From the NCBI GenBank assembly GCA_934085635.1, contig CAKOHL010000013.1:1-17936 (forward strand): a DNA stretch of 17,936 bases, read 5' to 3'. This DNA comes from an uncultured Bacilli bacterium (GTDB taxonomy: Bacteria; Bacillota_I; Bacilli_A; RF39; UBA660). Below, one piece after another: positions 1 to 7,907 of this stretch; position 1 is the first letter of the stretch; each line of letters starts with the position of its first letter. The position numbers and the translations under genes were made by a program. The notes below the pieces were generated by a model, which saw only the letters and a program-made list of their open reading frames with translations, ran no database searches and was not told the DNA's origin.

Positions 1-1734
1 TACGTATGGGAATGCATCAGGTAATATTTCGTTGAATATTAATTTACCTGGAGTTGTTACTAGATATTTGTCTAGGTTTTCATCAGTCCATACTTTGTGT
101 TTGAAGCTTTTTGCAGGTATACATACTCTTGTATGAAGTGTAATATTTCTTCTTTCATAATCCATTAATGCTTCATTTGAGTTTTTGTATGCCTTTCCTT
201 CGTGCTCAAGTCCAGCAATTTCTAGTGTTAAATAGTAGTTACCTAATACCATATCTTGTCCTGGAGTAACGATTGGGCTTCCATCTTTTGGAGATAGAAT
301 GTTGTTTGCACCTAGCATTAGTATTCTTGCTTCTGCTTGGCTTTCTTCACTTAGTGGAACGTGCACTGCCATTTGGTCACCATCGAAGTCAGCGTTGAAT
401 GCTGTACATACTAATGGGTGTAATCTCATTGCTTTACCACCAACTAGTTTTGGCTCGAATGCTTGTATTCCTAGTCTGTGAAGTGTTGGTGCACGGTTTA
501 GAAGTACTGGATGTTCGTGAATTACTTCTTCAACAATATCCCAAATTCTTTCATCTTGTGCATCTATTAATCTTTTAGCACCTTTTATGTTATGTGCCAT
601 TTCTCTTTCGACTATTTCGTGTATTACGTGTGGTTTGAATAGCTCTAGTGCCATTTCTTTTGGTATTCCACATTCATACATTTTTAGTGTTGGTCCTACT
701 GCGATAACGCTACGGCCTGAATAGTCTACACGTTTACCAAGTAAGTTTTGTCTAAATCTACCTTGTTTTCCTTTTAGCATTGAGCTTAAGCTCTTAAGTG
801 GTCTATTTCCAACACCGCTTACGCTTCTTCCACGTCTTCCATTATCTATTAAAGCATCTACAGCTTCTTGAAGCATACGTTTTTCATTTTGTACTATTAT
901 TGTAGGTGCTCCAAGTTCTAGTAGTTTCTTTAGACGGTTATTTCTGTTTATTATTCTTCTATATAGGTCATTTAAGTCACTTGTTGTAAATCTTCCACCT
1001 GGAAGTTGTAACATAGGTCTTAATTCTGGTGGTAATACTGGAAGTACATCTAGTATCATCCATTCTGGTCTGTTACCACTATCTATGAAGCTTTGTAAGC
1101 AGTCAAGTCTTTTAACTAAACGCAATTTCTTTTGACCTGAAGCATTTTCTAATTCTTTCTTTAGTTTTTCTACTTCTTCTTCAAGATTTACTTCAGTTAA
1201 TAGAGTTTTGATTGCTTCAGCACCCATACCTACTTTGAATGATGTACCATATTTTTCCATATAAGCACGATATTCTTTATCACTTAATGTTTGTTTCTTT
1301 TCAAGTGGTGCTTTTCCTGGGTCTAGTACTACGTAGCTTACAAAGTATATTACTTCTTCTATATCTCTAGGAGACATATCAAGTACTAGTCCTATTTTAG
1401 GTGGTACACCTTTTGTATACCAAATGTGAGCAACAGGAGTTGCAAGCTCAATGTGTCCCATTCTTTCACGTCTTACTTTAGCACGTGTTACTTCAACTCC
1501 ACATCTGTCACATACTACATTTTTGTATCTTAATCTTTTGTATTTACCACAAGCACATTCGTAGTCTTTTGTAGGTCCGAATATTTTCTCACAGAATAAT
1601 CCATCTCTTTCAGGACGAAGTGTTCTATAATTTATTGTTTCTGGCTTTTTTACTTCACCATAACTCCAAGAACGTATTTTATCAGGACTAGCTATACCGA
1701 TACGTATACCCTCAAACATATTTACATCCATCAT
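1..1734 (-). CDS. rpoC: RNA polymerase beta' subunit, N-terminal 578 codons (cut by window edge)
   Basis: This is the N-terminal part of the largest RNA polymerase subunit, which carries the catalytic magnesium site. The frame is open from an ATG at 1734 to base 1. The protein begins MMDVNMFEGIRIGIASPDKI. A four-cysteine zinc site is visible (C60, C62, C75, C78), followed by the clamp and the catalytic motif NADFDGDQMA with Asp449, Asp451 and Asp453. The start overlaps the rpoB stop by one base (TAATG). A strong GGAGGGTGA ribosome-binding site at 1741-1749 lies inside the last rpoB codons, so translation is probably coupled. A second ATG follows at once (1731), and the first is chosen for its spacing. 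The gene is transcribed with rpoB. The C-terminal half is outside the window, so its integrity cannot be judged. Confidence 0.97.
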   Translation of the reverse strand, partial: MMDVNMFEGIRIGIASPDKIRSWSYGEVKKPETINYRTLRPERDGLFCEKIFGPTKDYECACGKYKRLRYKNVVCDRCGVEVTRAKVRRERMGHIELATPVAHIWYTKGVPPKIGLVLDMSPRDIEEVIYFVSYVVLDPGKAPLEKKQTLSDKEYRAYMEKYGTSFKVGMGAEAIKTLLTEVNLEEEVEKLKKELENASGQKKLRLVKRLDCLQSFIDSGNRPEWMILDVLPVLPPELRPMLQLPGGRFTTSDLNDLYRRIINRNNRLKKLLELGAPTIIVQNEKRMLQEAVDALIDNGRRGRSVSGVGNRPLKSLSSMLKGKQGRFRQNLLGKRVDYSGRSVIAVGPTLKMYECGIPKEMALELFKPHVIHEIVEREMAHNIKGAKRLIDAQDERIWDIVEEVIHEHPVLLNRAPTLHRLGIQAFEPKLVGGKAMRLHPLVCTAFNADFDGDQMAVHVPLSEESQAEARILMLGANNILSPKDGSPIVTPGQDMVLGNYYLTLEIAGLEHEGKAYKNSNEALMDYERRNITLHTRVCIPAKSFKHKVWTDENLDKYLVTTPGKLIFNEILPDAFPYV

Positions 1735-4700
1735 TATAGTTCACCCTCCATTTCATCTTCTTCTAAGTCGTCAAGATTAAAGTCATCACTTTCGATATCA
1801 TCATCGTAGTAATTTTCTTCATCTTCACTTTCTTCTTCACTTATAGTATTTACATCACTTTCAGCATTTTCTTCCACGTTATTTACGTCGACTTCTTCAA
1901 TAGTTATTGGGTTTTCTTCTGCTTCTTCTTTATTTTCTAATTCTTTTAAGTCTTTTAATCCATCTTCAGTTAGAACAGATATGTCTAGTCCTAAAGCTTG
2001 GAATTCTTTTATTAATACTCTGAAGCTTTCAGGTACCCCTGCTTGGTCAACTGGTTCACCTTTTACAAGTTGTTCATATACTTTTACTCTTCCTACTACG
2101 TCATCTGATTTTATAGTTAGTACTTCTTGTAAGATGTGAGCTGCACCATATGCATATAGAGCCCATACTTCCATTTCTCCGAATCTTTGTCCACCGAACT
2201 GTGCTTTACCACCTAGAGGTTGTTGTGTAACTAAACTGTAAGGTCCAGTACTTCTTGCGTGCATCTTATCATCAACCATATGGTTAAGTTTGATCATATA
2301 CATAACACCAACGTTTACTCTTTTATGGAATTTTTCTCCAGTTCTACCATCATATAACCAAGTCTTGTAGTCAGGATCAAGACCTGCTTCTTTAGTCATA
2401 TTTTCTATATCTTCTTCAGTTGCACTGTCGAATACTGGTGTTGCAATATGAACACCTAATGTTTTAGCGGCCATTCCTAAGTGTACTTCTAGGATTTGTC
2501 CTAGGTTCATACGAGAAGGAACACCTAGTGGGTTTAGTATTACGTCAACTGTTCTACCATCTGGTAAGTAAGGCATATCTTCTTCTGGAAGTACTAAGCT
2601 TACTACACCTTTGTTACCGTGACGTCCACTCATTTTGTCTCCGACTTGCATTTTTCTTTTCTTTATTAGATATATTCTTATTATTTTTGTTACTCCTGAT
2701 GGAAGTTCATCAGAATTGTCTTTTGTAAATATTTGAACATCATGTACTATACCACTTGATCCGTGAGGTACTCTTAGTGATGTATCTCTTACTTCACGTG
2801 TTTTTTCTCCGAATATAGCGTGTAATAATTTTTCTTCACTAGTTAATTCTTGAACACCTTTTGGAGTTATTTTACCAACAAGTATGTCATTTTCTTTAAC
2901 TTCTGTACCTATTCTTACAATACCGTTTAGGTCAAGATTTTTTCTTGCTTCTTCACTCACATTTGGTATGTCACGAGTAAATTCTTCTGGTCCTAATTTA
3001 GTGTCTCTTGCTTCTACTTCAAGCATTTCTACATGTACACTTGTTAGAACATCATCTTTTACTATTCTTTCGTTTAGTATTACAGCATCTTCGTAGTTAT
3101 ATCCATTGTATGTCATAAATGCTACTGTTAAGTTTTTACCTAGAGATATTTCTCCTTTGTTTGAACTTGGTCCATCAGCAATCATATCACCTTTTTTAAC
3201 TTCATCACCTTTATGTACGATTGGTCTTTGAGTATAACAAGTTTCTGCATTACTTCTTTCGAAAGTCATTAGTGTGTATTCTTCTTTTTGTTTGCTGTTT
3301 TTGATTATTATTTTTTTAGAGTCAACATAGTCTACTACACCATCTATAGTACTCTTCATTACTGAACCAGAGTCTTTTGCTGCATAGTATTCTACACCTG
3401 TTCCTACTATTGGAGCTTCTGTTACCATTAGAGGTACTGCTTGACGCTGCATATTTGCACCCATTAGTGCACGGTTAGCATCATCGTGTTCCAAGAATGG
3501 AATCATACTTGTAGTTATTGATACTATTTGACTTGGAGATACGTCACTATAGTCTACTTTAGTTTTTTCAACTACTAGATTATCTCTGTTAAATCTAACA
3601 GGAACTGTATCTTCTTCTATTTCATTTTTCTCATTTACTTTAATTGTTGCTGGACAGATGTAATAGTTCTCTTCTTCATCAGCTGTCATATATACTATTT
3701 CATCAGTTAGTTTTCCATCTACTACTTTTCTATATGGTGTCATAATAAATCCATATTCATCTAGTTTTGCATATCCAGCTAAGCTTGTGATAAGTCCTAT
3801 GTTTTGTCCTTCTGGTGTTTCTACTGGGCATATTCTACCATAGTGAGATGAGTTAACGTCTCTGACTTCCATTCCAGCTCTGTCTCTTGATAAACCACCA
3901 GGTCCTAGGGCACTTAGTTTACGTTTGTCGTATAACTCAGCAAGTGGGTTTATTTGATCCATAAATTTAGATAATTGGCTACTTCCAAAGAATTCTTTTA
4001 AAGCTGCAGTTACTGGTCTTATGTTTATTAGTGTTTTAGGTGTAACTGTGTCTATGTCTTGAGTAGTCATTCTTTCACGAATAACTCTTTCCATTCTAGC
4101 AACACCAACTCTAAATTGGTTTTGTAATAATTCACCACCTTGTCTTACACGTCTATTTGCTAAGTGGTCTATTTCATCATAGTTACCTACTCCATAATGA
4201 AGATTAATGTAGTATGACACAGAAGCATAGATATCACTTATTGTTAGACGTTTAGTGTCTATAGTTTGGTCGTTACCTATTACTTTTAGTAATTTATCTG
4301 AACCATCATTTGCATATACAAGTACTTCTTGTACTTTATTATAGCTATCTAATTCTTCATTTATTTTAACTTCGTGAACTCCATAACCATTTTCAAATAT
4401 TGGTTTTAATTCTACTAGTTTTTCTTTAGTTATAACATCGCCTTTCTTAGCATATGTTTTACCATCTACTACGATGTCTTCTCCTATACGATTATTTAAT
4501 AATCTATCCATTACGTTTAGTTTTTTGTTAAATTTGTATCTACCAACTTTTGCTAAATCGTATCTGAATTTATCAAAGAATCTAGTTATTAATTGGTTTT
4601 TAGATGAATCAAGTGTTGCTGGTTCTCCTGGTCTTAATTTTTCATATATCTCTATTAATGCTTCATCTGTATTTTTAGTTGAGTCTTTTTCTAATGTATT

Positions 4701-5363
4701 TAAAAGAATTTCATCTTCTCCAAATACTTTTAAAATATCTTCATCACTACTTAAACCTAATGCTCTTAAGAATGTAGTTATAGTTACTTTTCTAGTTCTA
4801 TCTATTCTTACATAGAAAATGTTTCTTGCATCAAGTTCATATTCAAGCCAAGTACCTTTACTAGGTATTACTTCGTTTGTGATTATGTTACGTCCGTTTT
4901 TGTCTATTTCACGTTTAAAATAAATAGATGGAGAACGCACTAATTGACAGTTTATTACTCTTTCTACACCATTAACTATGAATGAAGCATTTTCTGTCAT
5001 TAAAGGAATGTCTCCTAAAAAGACTTCTTGTTCTTTTACTTCACCAGTTTCATTAATAAATAGTCTAGCCTTTACTTTTAAAGGTGCTGCATATGTAACA
5101 CGTCTTTCTTTAGATTCTGTTACGCTGTATCTAGGTTTCTCTAGTGTGTATTCACCAAATTCAAGTGATAAACTTCCACTGAAACTCTCCACTGGAAATA
5201 TATCATCAAATACCTCTTTTATCCCTTCATCCAAAAATTTTTGAAACGAGTCTTTTTGAATTTCAAGTAAGTTTGAAAGTTCAAATCTGTTTCTTAATTG
5301 TGAGAAATTTCTTCTCTCTCTTCCTGTACCAAATTTTTCAACTTTATAAGCCAAATTTGTCAC
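1734..5363 (-). CDS. rpoB: RNA polymerase beta subunit
   Basis: This is the beta subunit of DNA-dependent RNA polymerase, 1209 residues and close to the usual Bacilli length. Recognisable blocks in order are the N-terminal SNLLEIQKDSFQKFLDEGIK, the rifampicin-pocket region at about 460-490 ending SALGPGGLSRDRAG, GRICPVETPEGQNIGLI, KMSGRHGNKGVVS, and the C-terminal GGKAQFGGQRFGEMEVWALY that contacts beta'. Relative to E. coli, position 513 is Lys (K466), 518 is Ile (I471) and 526 is Asp (D479), while 516 Asp and 531 Ser are kept. The last 67 residues (1143-1209) hold 33 Asp or Glu. The start is taken as GTG at 5363 with AAGGA six bases upstream. An in-frame TTG three codons later, served by GGGGTGA, is a possible alternative. 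A promoter lies just upstream, and rpoC follows with a one-base overlap. Confidence 0.98.
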   Translation of the reverse strand: MTNLAYKVEKFGTGRERRNFSQLRNRFELSNLLEIQKDSFQKFLDEGIKEVFDDIFPVESFSGSLSLEFGEYTLEKPRYSVTESKERRVTYAAPLKVKARLFINETGEVKEQEVFLGDIPLMTENASFIVNGVERVINCQLVRSPSIYFKREIDKNGRNIITNEVIPSKGTWLEYELDARNIFYVRIDRTRKVTITTFLRALGLSSDEDILKVFGEDEILLNTLEKDSTKNTDEALIEIYEKLRPGEPATLDSSKNQLITRFFDKFRYDLAKVGRYKFNKKLNVMDRLLNNRIGEDIVVDGKTYAKKGDVITKEKLVELKPIFENGYGVHEVKINEELDSYNKVQEVLVYANDGSDKLLKVIGNDQTIDTKRLTISDIYASVSYYINLHYGVGNYDEIDHLANRRVRQGGELLQNQFRVGVARMERVIRERMTTQDIDTVTPKTLINIRPVTAALKEFFGSSQLSKFMDQINPLAELYDKRKLSALGPGGLSRDRAGMEVRDVNSSHYGRICPVETPEGQNIGLITSLAGYAKLDEYGFIMTPYRKVVDGKLTDEIVYMTADEEENYYICPATIKVNEKNEIEEDTVPVRFNRDNLVVEKTKVDYSDVSPSQIVSITTSMIPFLEHDDANRALMGANMQRQAVPLMVTEAPIVGTGVEYYAAKDSGSVMKSTIDGVVDYVDSKKIIIKNSKQKEEYTLMTFERSNAETCYTQRPIVHKGDEVKKGDMIADGPSSNKGEISLGKNLTVAFMTYNGYNYEDAVILNERIVKDDVLTSVHVEMLEVEARDTKLGPEEFTRDIPNVSEEARKNLDLNGIVRIGTEVKENDILVGKITPKGVQELTSEEKLLHAIFGEKTREVRDTSLRVPHGSSGIVHDVQIFTKDNSDELPSGVTKIIRIYLIKKRKMQVGDKMSGRHGNKGVVSLVLPEEDMPYLPDGRTVDVILNPLGVPSRMNLGQILEVHLGMAAKTLGVHIATPVFDSATEEDIENMTKEAGLDPDYKTWLYDGRTGEKFHKRVNVGVMYMIKLNHMVDDKMHARSTGPYSLVTQQPLGGKAQFGGQRFGEMEVWALYAYGAAHILQEVLTIKSDDVVGRVKVYEQLVKGEPVDQAGVPESFRVLIKEFQALGLDISVLTEDGLKDLKELENKEEAEENPITIEEVDVNNVEENAESDVNTISEEESEDEENYYDDDIESDDFNLDDLEEDEMEGEL
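1741..1749 (-). promoter_or_regulatory. rpoC ribosome-binding site inside rpoB
   Basis: GGAGGGTGA on the minus strand encodes the last residues of RpoB and sits just before the rpoC ATG. With the TAATG stop/start overlap it supports translational coupling that keeps beta and beta' synthesis matched. Confidence 0.8.
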
Positions 5364-5422
5364 CCCAATTCCTTATATTTAAAACACATTACAGTAAGAA
5401 ATTACATGTATCGCAATTTATA

Positions 5423-5451
5423 ATTTTACTTTATTTCTGTCAAGAAGTCAA
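5423..5451 (-). promoter_or_regulatory. Candidate sigma-A promoter for rpoB-rpoC
   Basis: On the minus strand TTGACT (5446-5451) is followed after 17 bases by TAAAAT (5423-5428). A second overlapping -35, TTGACA (5438-5443), could pair with TATAAA at a short 15-base spacing. The site is in the 107-base gap between the methyltransferase gene and rpoB. It would give a leader of about 50 bases and allow rpoBC expression independent of read-through from rplJL. Confidence 0.65.
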
Positions 5452-5470
5452 CCACTTTGCCTTAAGTTTG

Positions 5471-6061
5471 TTAAAAAGTAGCTTTATAAATATAGAAACC
5501 TTTATCTTTTTCTAATAATTCTACTTTATATGTTTCATTTAACTTTTTGCTTATGCTTTTTGCACCCTGATCTTTTCTTATTACATAGTATAACTCTCCA
5601 CCACTTTTCAGATGATTTTTAGCACCTTCAAGTATTTCTAATACTTTTGTTTTTCCTGCTCTTATAGGCGGATTTGTTATTATTACATCATATAAACCTT
5701 TTACTTCACTATATGCATCACTTATAAATGCTTTAGCGTTTGCTTTATTTTTGTTAGCGTTCATTTCTGCTAGGTGTAATGCTCGTTTATTTATGTCGAT
5801 CATATCTACTTCACTACTGCTTATTTTGGAAAGCACTATTCCTATGAATCCATAGCCACAGCCAACGTCTAATATTTTTTTATTATTTATATTGTTTTCT
5901 TTTAAAACTGTTTCCACGAGTGCTTTGCTTCCGTAGTCTATTTTGTCTTTTGAAAATACTCCTAGGTCACTAACAAATGTAAAAGAAGAGTCATTGTATA
6001 CATATTTTACTTCTCTAAATTCACTTTTTAAGTTTTCGTTATCTGTAAAATAATGTACCAT
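5471..6061 (-). CDS. ybxB: RsmC-like class I SAM-dependent methyltransferase (YbxB type)
   Basis: This 196-residue protein is a Rossmann-fold methyltransferase of the RsmC/YbxB family, presumed to methylate guanine in small-subunit rRNA. Motif I, the SAM-binding loop, reads ILDVGCGYGFIGI at 63-75. The NPPIRAGK motif at 130-137 is the NPP(F/I) active-site signature of N2-guanine and N6-adenine methyltransferases. It is single-domain, unlike the two-domain E. coli RsmC, and matches the short Bacillus YbxB form. The ATG at 6061 is preceded by AAGGAGAG at good spacing. Its position between rplL and rpoB is the conserved Bacilli arrangement. It lies downstream of the rplL terminator and I see no promoter of its own, so read-through probably expresses it. 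The rRNA target is inferred from the family, not from the sequence. Confidence 0.88.
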   Translation of the reverse strand: MVHYFTDNENLKSEFREVKYVYNDSSFTFVSDLGVFSKDKIDYGSKALVETVLKENNINNKKILDVGCGYGFIGIVLSKISSSEVDMIDINKRALHLAEMNANKNKANAKAFISDAYSEVKGLYDVIITNPPIRAGKTKVLEILEGAKNHLKSGGELYYVIRKDQGAKSISKKLNETYKVELLEKDKGFYIYKATF

Positions 6062-6095
6062 ATTTAACTCTCCTTTCTTAGTCTAAAATAAACGC

Positions 6096-6122
6096 AAAAA
6101 AGCCTTTGTAATTCTAAAGGCT
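6096..6122 (-). terminator. Intrinsic terminator after rplL
   Basis: The minus-strand RNA forms a perfect seven-base stem AGCCUUU/AAAGGCU around an eight-base loop, followed by six U. It lies 11 bases after the rplL stop. With the separate rpoB promoter, it would reduce transcription from the highly expressed rplJL genes into ybxB and rpoBC. Confidence 0.85.
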
Positions 6123-6132
6123 ATTTGTTTAC

Positions 6133-6501
6133 TTATTTAAGTTCGATTGTAGCGCCAGCTTCTTCGAATTTTGCTTTTAATTCGTTAGCTTCATCCATAG
6201 AAACGTTTTCTTTAATGTTTCCACCGTTGTCAGCTAAATCTTTAGCTTCTTTAAGTCCTAATCCAGTGATTTCTCTAATTACTTTGATTACTTGTAATTT
6301 TTGAGCACCAGCAGCTGTTAATACAACAGTTTTTGTTACGTCTCCTTCATCTTCAGCACTTGCAGCAGGTGCAGCAGCTACAGCTACAGCACTTGGATCT
6401 ACTCCAAATTCTTCTTTCATCATATCAACTAATTCTTTAACTTCAAGAATAGTTTTTTCTTTAATTGCTTCGATAATATCTTTATTTTCTATTTTTGCCA
6501 T
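6133..6501 (-). CDS. rplL: 50S ribosomal protein L7/L12
   Basis: This is the multi-copy stalk protein that recruits translational GTPases, 122 residues, which is normal. The N-terminal dimerisation helix region is residues 1-35. It is followed by an Ala-rich hinge (AVAVAAAPAASAEDEGD) and the C-terminal globular domain, with the factor-binding helix carrying KVIREITGLGLKEAKDL. The ATG at 6501 shares a base with the rplJ stop (TAATG). A GGAGGG ribosome-binding site is embedded in the last rplJ codons. L12 is needed in four to six copies per L10, so this gene is expected to be translated more strongly than rplJ. It is followed by an intrinsic terminator. Confidence 0.98.
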   Translation of the reverse strand: MAKIENKDIIEAIKEKTILEVKELVDMMKEEFGVDPSAVAVAAAPAASAEDEGDVTKTVVLTAAGAQKLQVIKVIREITGLGLKEAKDLADNGGNIKENVSMDEANELKAKFEEAGATIELK

Positions 6502-7004
6502 TATTCATTCCCTCCATTTTCCATTTTTTCGGCATATAAATTAAGTGCTATACTTAAGTTTCTTACGTGTTCGATTAAACCACCAGCAAACATTGTAAGA
6601 AGTCCTTCATAGCTAGGTATACTTGCATATTCATTTATAGTTTTTTCATCAGCAAATTCTCCGTTAATGTAACCAGCTTTGATAGTTAAATTATCATTTT
6701 TCTTAGCCACTTCACTAACAAGTTTAATTGGCTCGATGATATCACTACTGAATATATAAGCATTAGGACCAGTCATATAATCATCTAATTTTATTCCTTT
6801 GTCCTTGAATGCAAGTGATGCTAAAGTGTTTTTATATACTTTTAAATCACTTCCACTATCTTTTAAACTTTTTCTAAGACCATTTAGTTCACCAACTGTC
6901 ATTCCTTGATAGTCAACTAGTAATACTGTGTTAGCTTTGTCAAGTTTTGAGTTAATTTCACTTACTAAATCTTTTTTAAGTTTAAGATTTTTTTCGCTTG
7001 CCAC
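6501..7004 (-). CDS. rplJ: 50S ribosomal protein L10
   Basis: L10 anchors L7/L12 dimers to the L11/23S rRNA stalk base. It is 167 residues, within the usual 165-175 range. The N-terminal rRNA-binding domain contains VLLVDYQGMTVGELNGLR and KVYKNTLASLAF. The C-terminal helix (IALNLYAEKMENGGNE) is where L12 dimers bind. The start is GTG at 7004, with a strong GGAGGA ribosome-binding site at about 7011-7017. It is preceded by its own promoter and a structured L10 leader, so the L10-L12 complex is expected to control its own synthesis. The stop overlaps the rplL start by one base. Confidence 0.98.
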   Translation of the reverse strand: MASEKNLKLKKDLVSEINSKLDKANTVLLVDYQGMTVGELNGLRKSLKDSGSDLKVYKNTLASLAFKDKGIKLDDYMTGPNAYIFSSDIIEPIKLVSEVAKKNDNLTIKAGYINGEFADEKTINEYASIPSYEGLLTMFAGGLIEHVRNLSIALNLYAEKMENGGNE

Positions 7005-7025
7005 TTTTGTTCCTCCTTTTATATT

Positions 7026-7051
7026 AAATAAAGTTTTCCCACGAGGAAAAC
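7026..7051 (-). terminator. Attenuator hairpin in the rplJ leader
   Basis: GUUUUCC (in segment 7042-7051) can pair with GGAAAAC (in segment 7033-7040) and is followed by UUUAUUU, a terminator-like shape. The same GUUUUCCUCG pairs perfectly with upstream CGAGGAAAAC (7065-7074). The two hairpins exclude each other, giving an on/off transcription switch. The U-run is interrupted by one A, so termination may be partial. Confidence 0.6.
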
Positions 7052-7108
7052 TTCAAAAGCTAATGTTTTCCTCGGCAGGATTTATGTTTGTACCTGCTGT
7101 CTTGGGTC
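7033..7108 (-). promoter_or_regulatory. L10 leader: rplJL autoregulatory 5' UTR
   Basis: The minus-strand RNA carries the recognisable L10-leader core: GACAGCAGG, a spacer, then CCUGCCGAGG. The GCAGG/CCUGC helix (7093-7097 with 7075-7079) is the L10-binding kink-turn arm. An outer CCCA/UGGG pairing (7103-7106 with 7038-7041) encloses this arm and a second perfect ten-base hairpin, CGAGGAAAAC/GUUUUCCUCG. This is the known ribosomal-protein leader family (Rfam L10_leader), which binds the L10-L12 complex and represses rplJL. Confidence 0.88.
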
Positions 7109-7121
7109 ACTTATGTAATGT

Positions 7122-7150
7122 ATTTTACTACATTCTTCTAATTTTGTAAA
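7122..7150 (-). promoter_or_regulatory. Candidate sigma-A promoter for rplJ-rplL
   Basis: TTTACA (7145-7150) is followed after exactly 17 bases by TAAAAT (7122-7127), starting four bases beyond the rplA stop. Transcription would begin near 7115, immediately before the L10 leader. Confidence 0.7.
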
Positions 7151-7153
7151 TAT

Positions 7154-7849
7154 TTATTTGTTAAATTGAGTTAAATCTAATTTAACACCAGGTCCCATTG
7201 TTGAAGATATTACTATATTTTTAACAAATGTACCTTTTACTCCAGTAGGTTTGTTTTTGATTACTTCATTTATAAATGCATTAATGTTTTCAACTAATGC
7301 TTTTTCAGTGAAGCTTACTTTTCCTACTAAAGTATGAACGTTTCCATCTTTATCAGCACGATATTCTATCATACCTTTTTTGATGTTTTCAATTGCGTCT
7401 TTTACGTTAGTTGTTACTGTACCAGTTTTTGGATTTGGCATTAATCCTTTAGGTCCTAAAATTTTACCAATTTTACCTAAGGCTACCATCATTTCTGGTG
7501 TAGCAACCATAACGTCGAAATCAAACCAGTTCTCTTTAGTTATTTTTTCGATCATTTCTTCAGCGCCAACATAGTCAGCACCTGCAGTTTTAGCTTCTTC
7601 TGCTTTAGTTTTAGTAACAACTAAAATTCTTTTAGTTTTACCAGTACCATTTGGAAGTGTGAATGAACTTCTTACTTGTTGATCACTTTTAGTAGTATCA
7701 ATATTTAAATTCATTGCAACTTCAACTGTTTCATCGAATTTTCTTTTAGAAAGAGATTTTACTAGTTTAACCGCTTCTTCAGTTGTATAACTTTTTGATT
7801 TGTCTACACTTTTAGAAGCTTCCACATATAAGCGTCCGTGACGTTTCAT
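7154..7849 (-). CDS. rplA: 50S ribosomal protein L1
   Basis: L1 forms the mobile stalk of the large subunit that escorts deacylated tRNA from the E site. It is 231 residues, the normal bacterial length. Family blocks are visible: KFDETVEVAMNLNIDTTKSDQQVR, the central ILGPKGLMPNPKTGTVT loop, VKDAIENIKKG with YRADKDGNVH, and the C-terminal GPGVKLDL. The ATG at 7849 has GGAGGG at 7856-7861. It follows rplK by 58 bases in the usual rplK-rplA pair. In other bacteria L1 represses this operon by binding its leader RNA. A candidate site upstream of rplK is listed separately. Confidence 0.98.
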   Translation of the reverse strand: MKRHGRLYVEASKSVDKSKSYTTEEAVKLVKSLSKRKFDETVEVAMNLNIDTTKSDQQVRSSFTLPNGTGKTKRILVVTKTKAEEAKTAGADYVGAEEMIEKITKENWFDFDVMVATPEMMVALGKIGKILGPKGLMPNPKTGTVTTNVKDAIENIKKGMIEYRADKDGNVHTLVGKVSFTEKALVENINAFINEVIKNKPTGVKGTFVKNIVISSTMGPGVKLDLTQFNK

Positions 7850-7907
7850 ATTTTTCCCTCCTTTATGTGGTATTTGGATTATTATCTTACTCGACTTTTA
7901 TTTTTAA

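Noticed and set aside
4474..4815. 113-residue plus-strand open frame opposite rpoB
   Set aside because: It is antisense to a strongly conserved part of RpoB, has low-complexity Ser/Leu/Phe content expected of a shadow frame, and has no supporting ribosome-binding site that I trust.
6096..6122. rplL-ybxB hairpin as a riboswitch or protein leader
   Set aside because: A simple seven-base stem followed by a U-run directly after a stop codon is fully explained as an intrinsic terminator.
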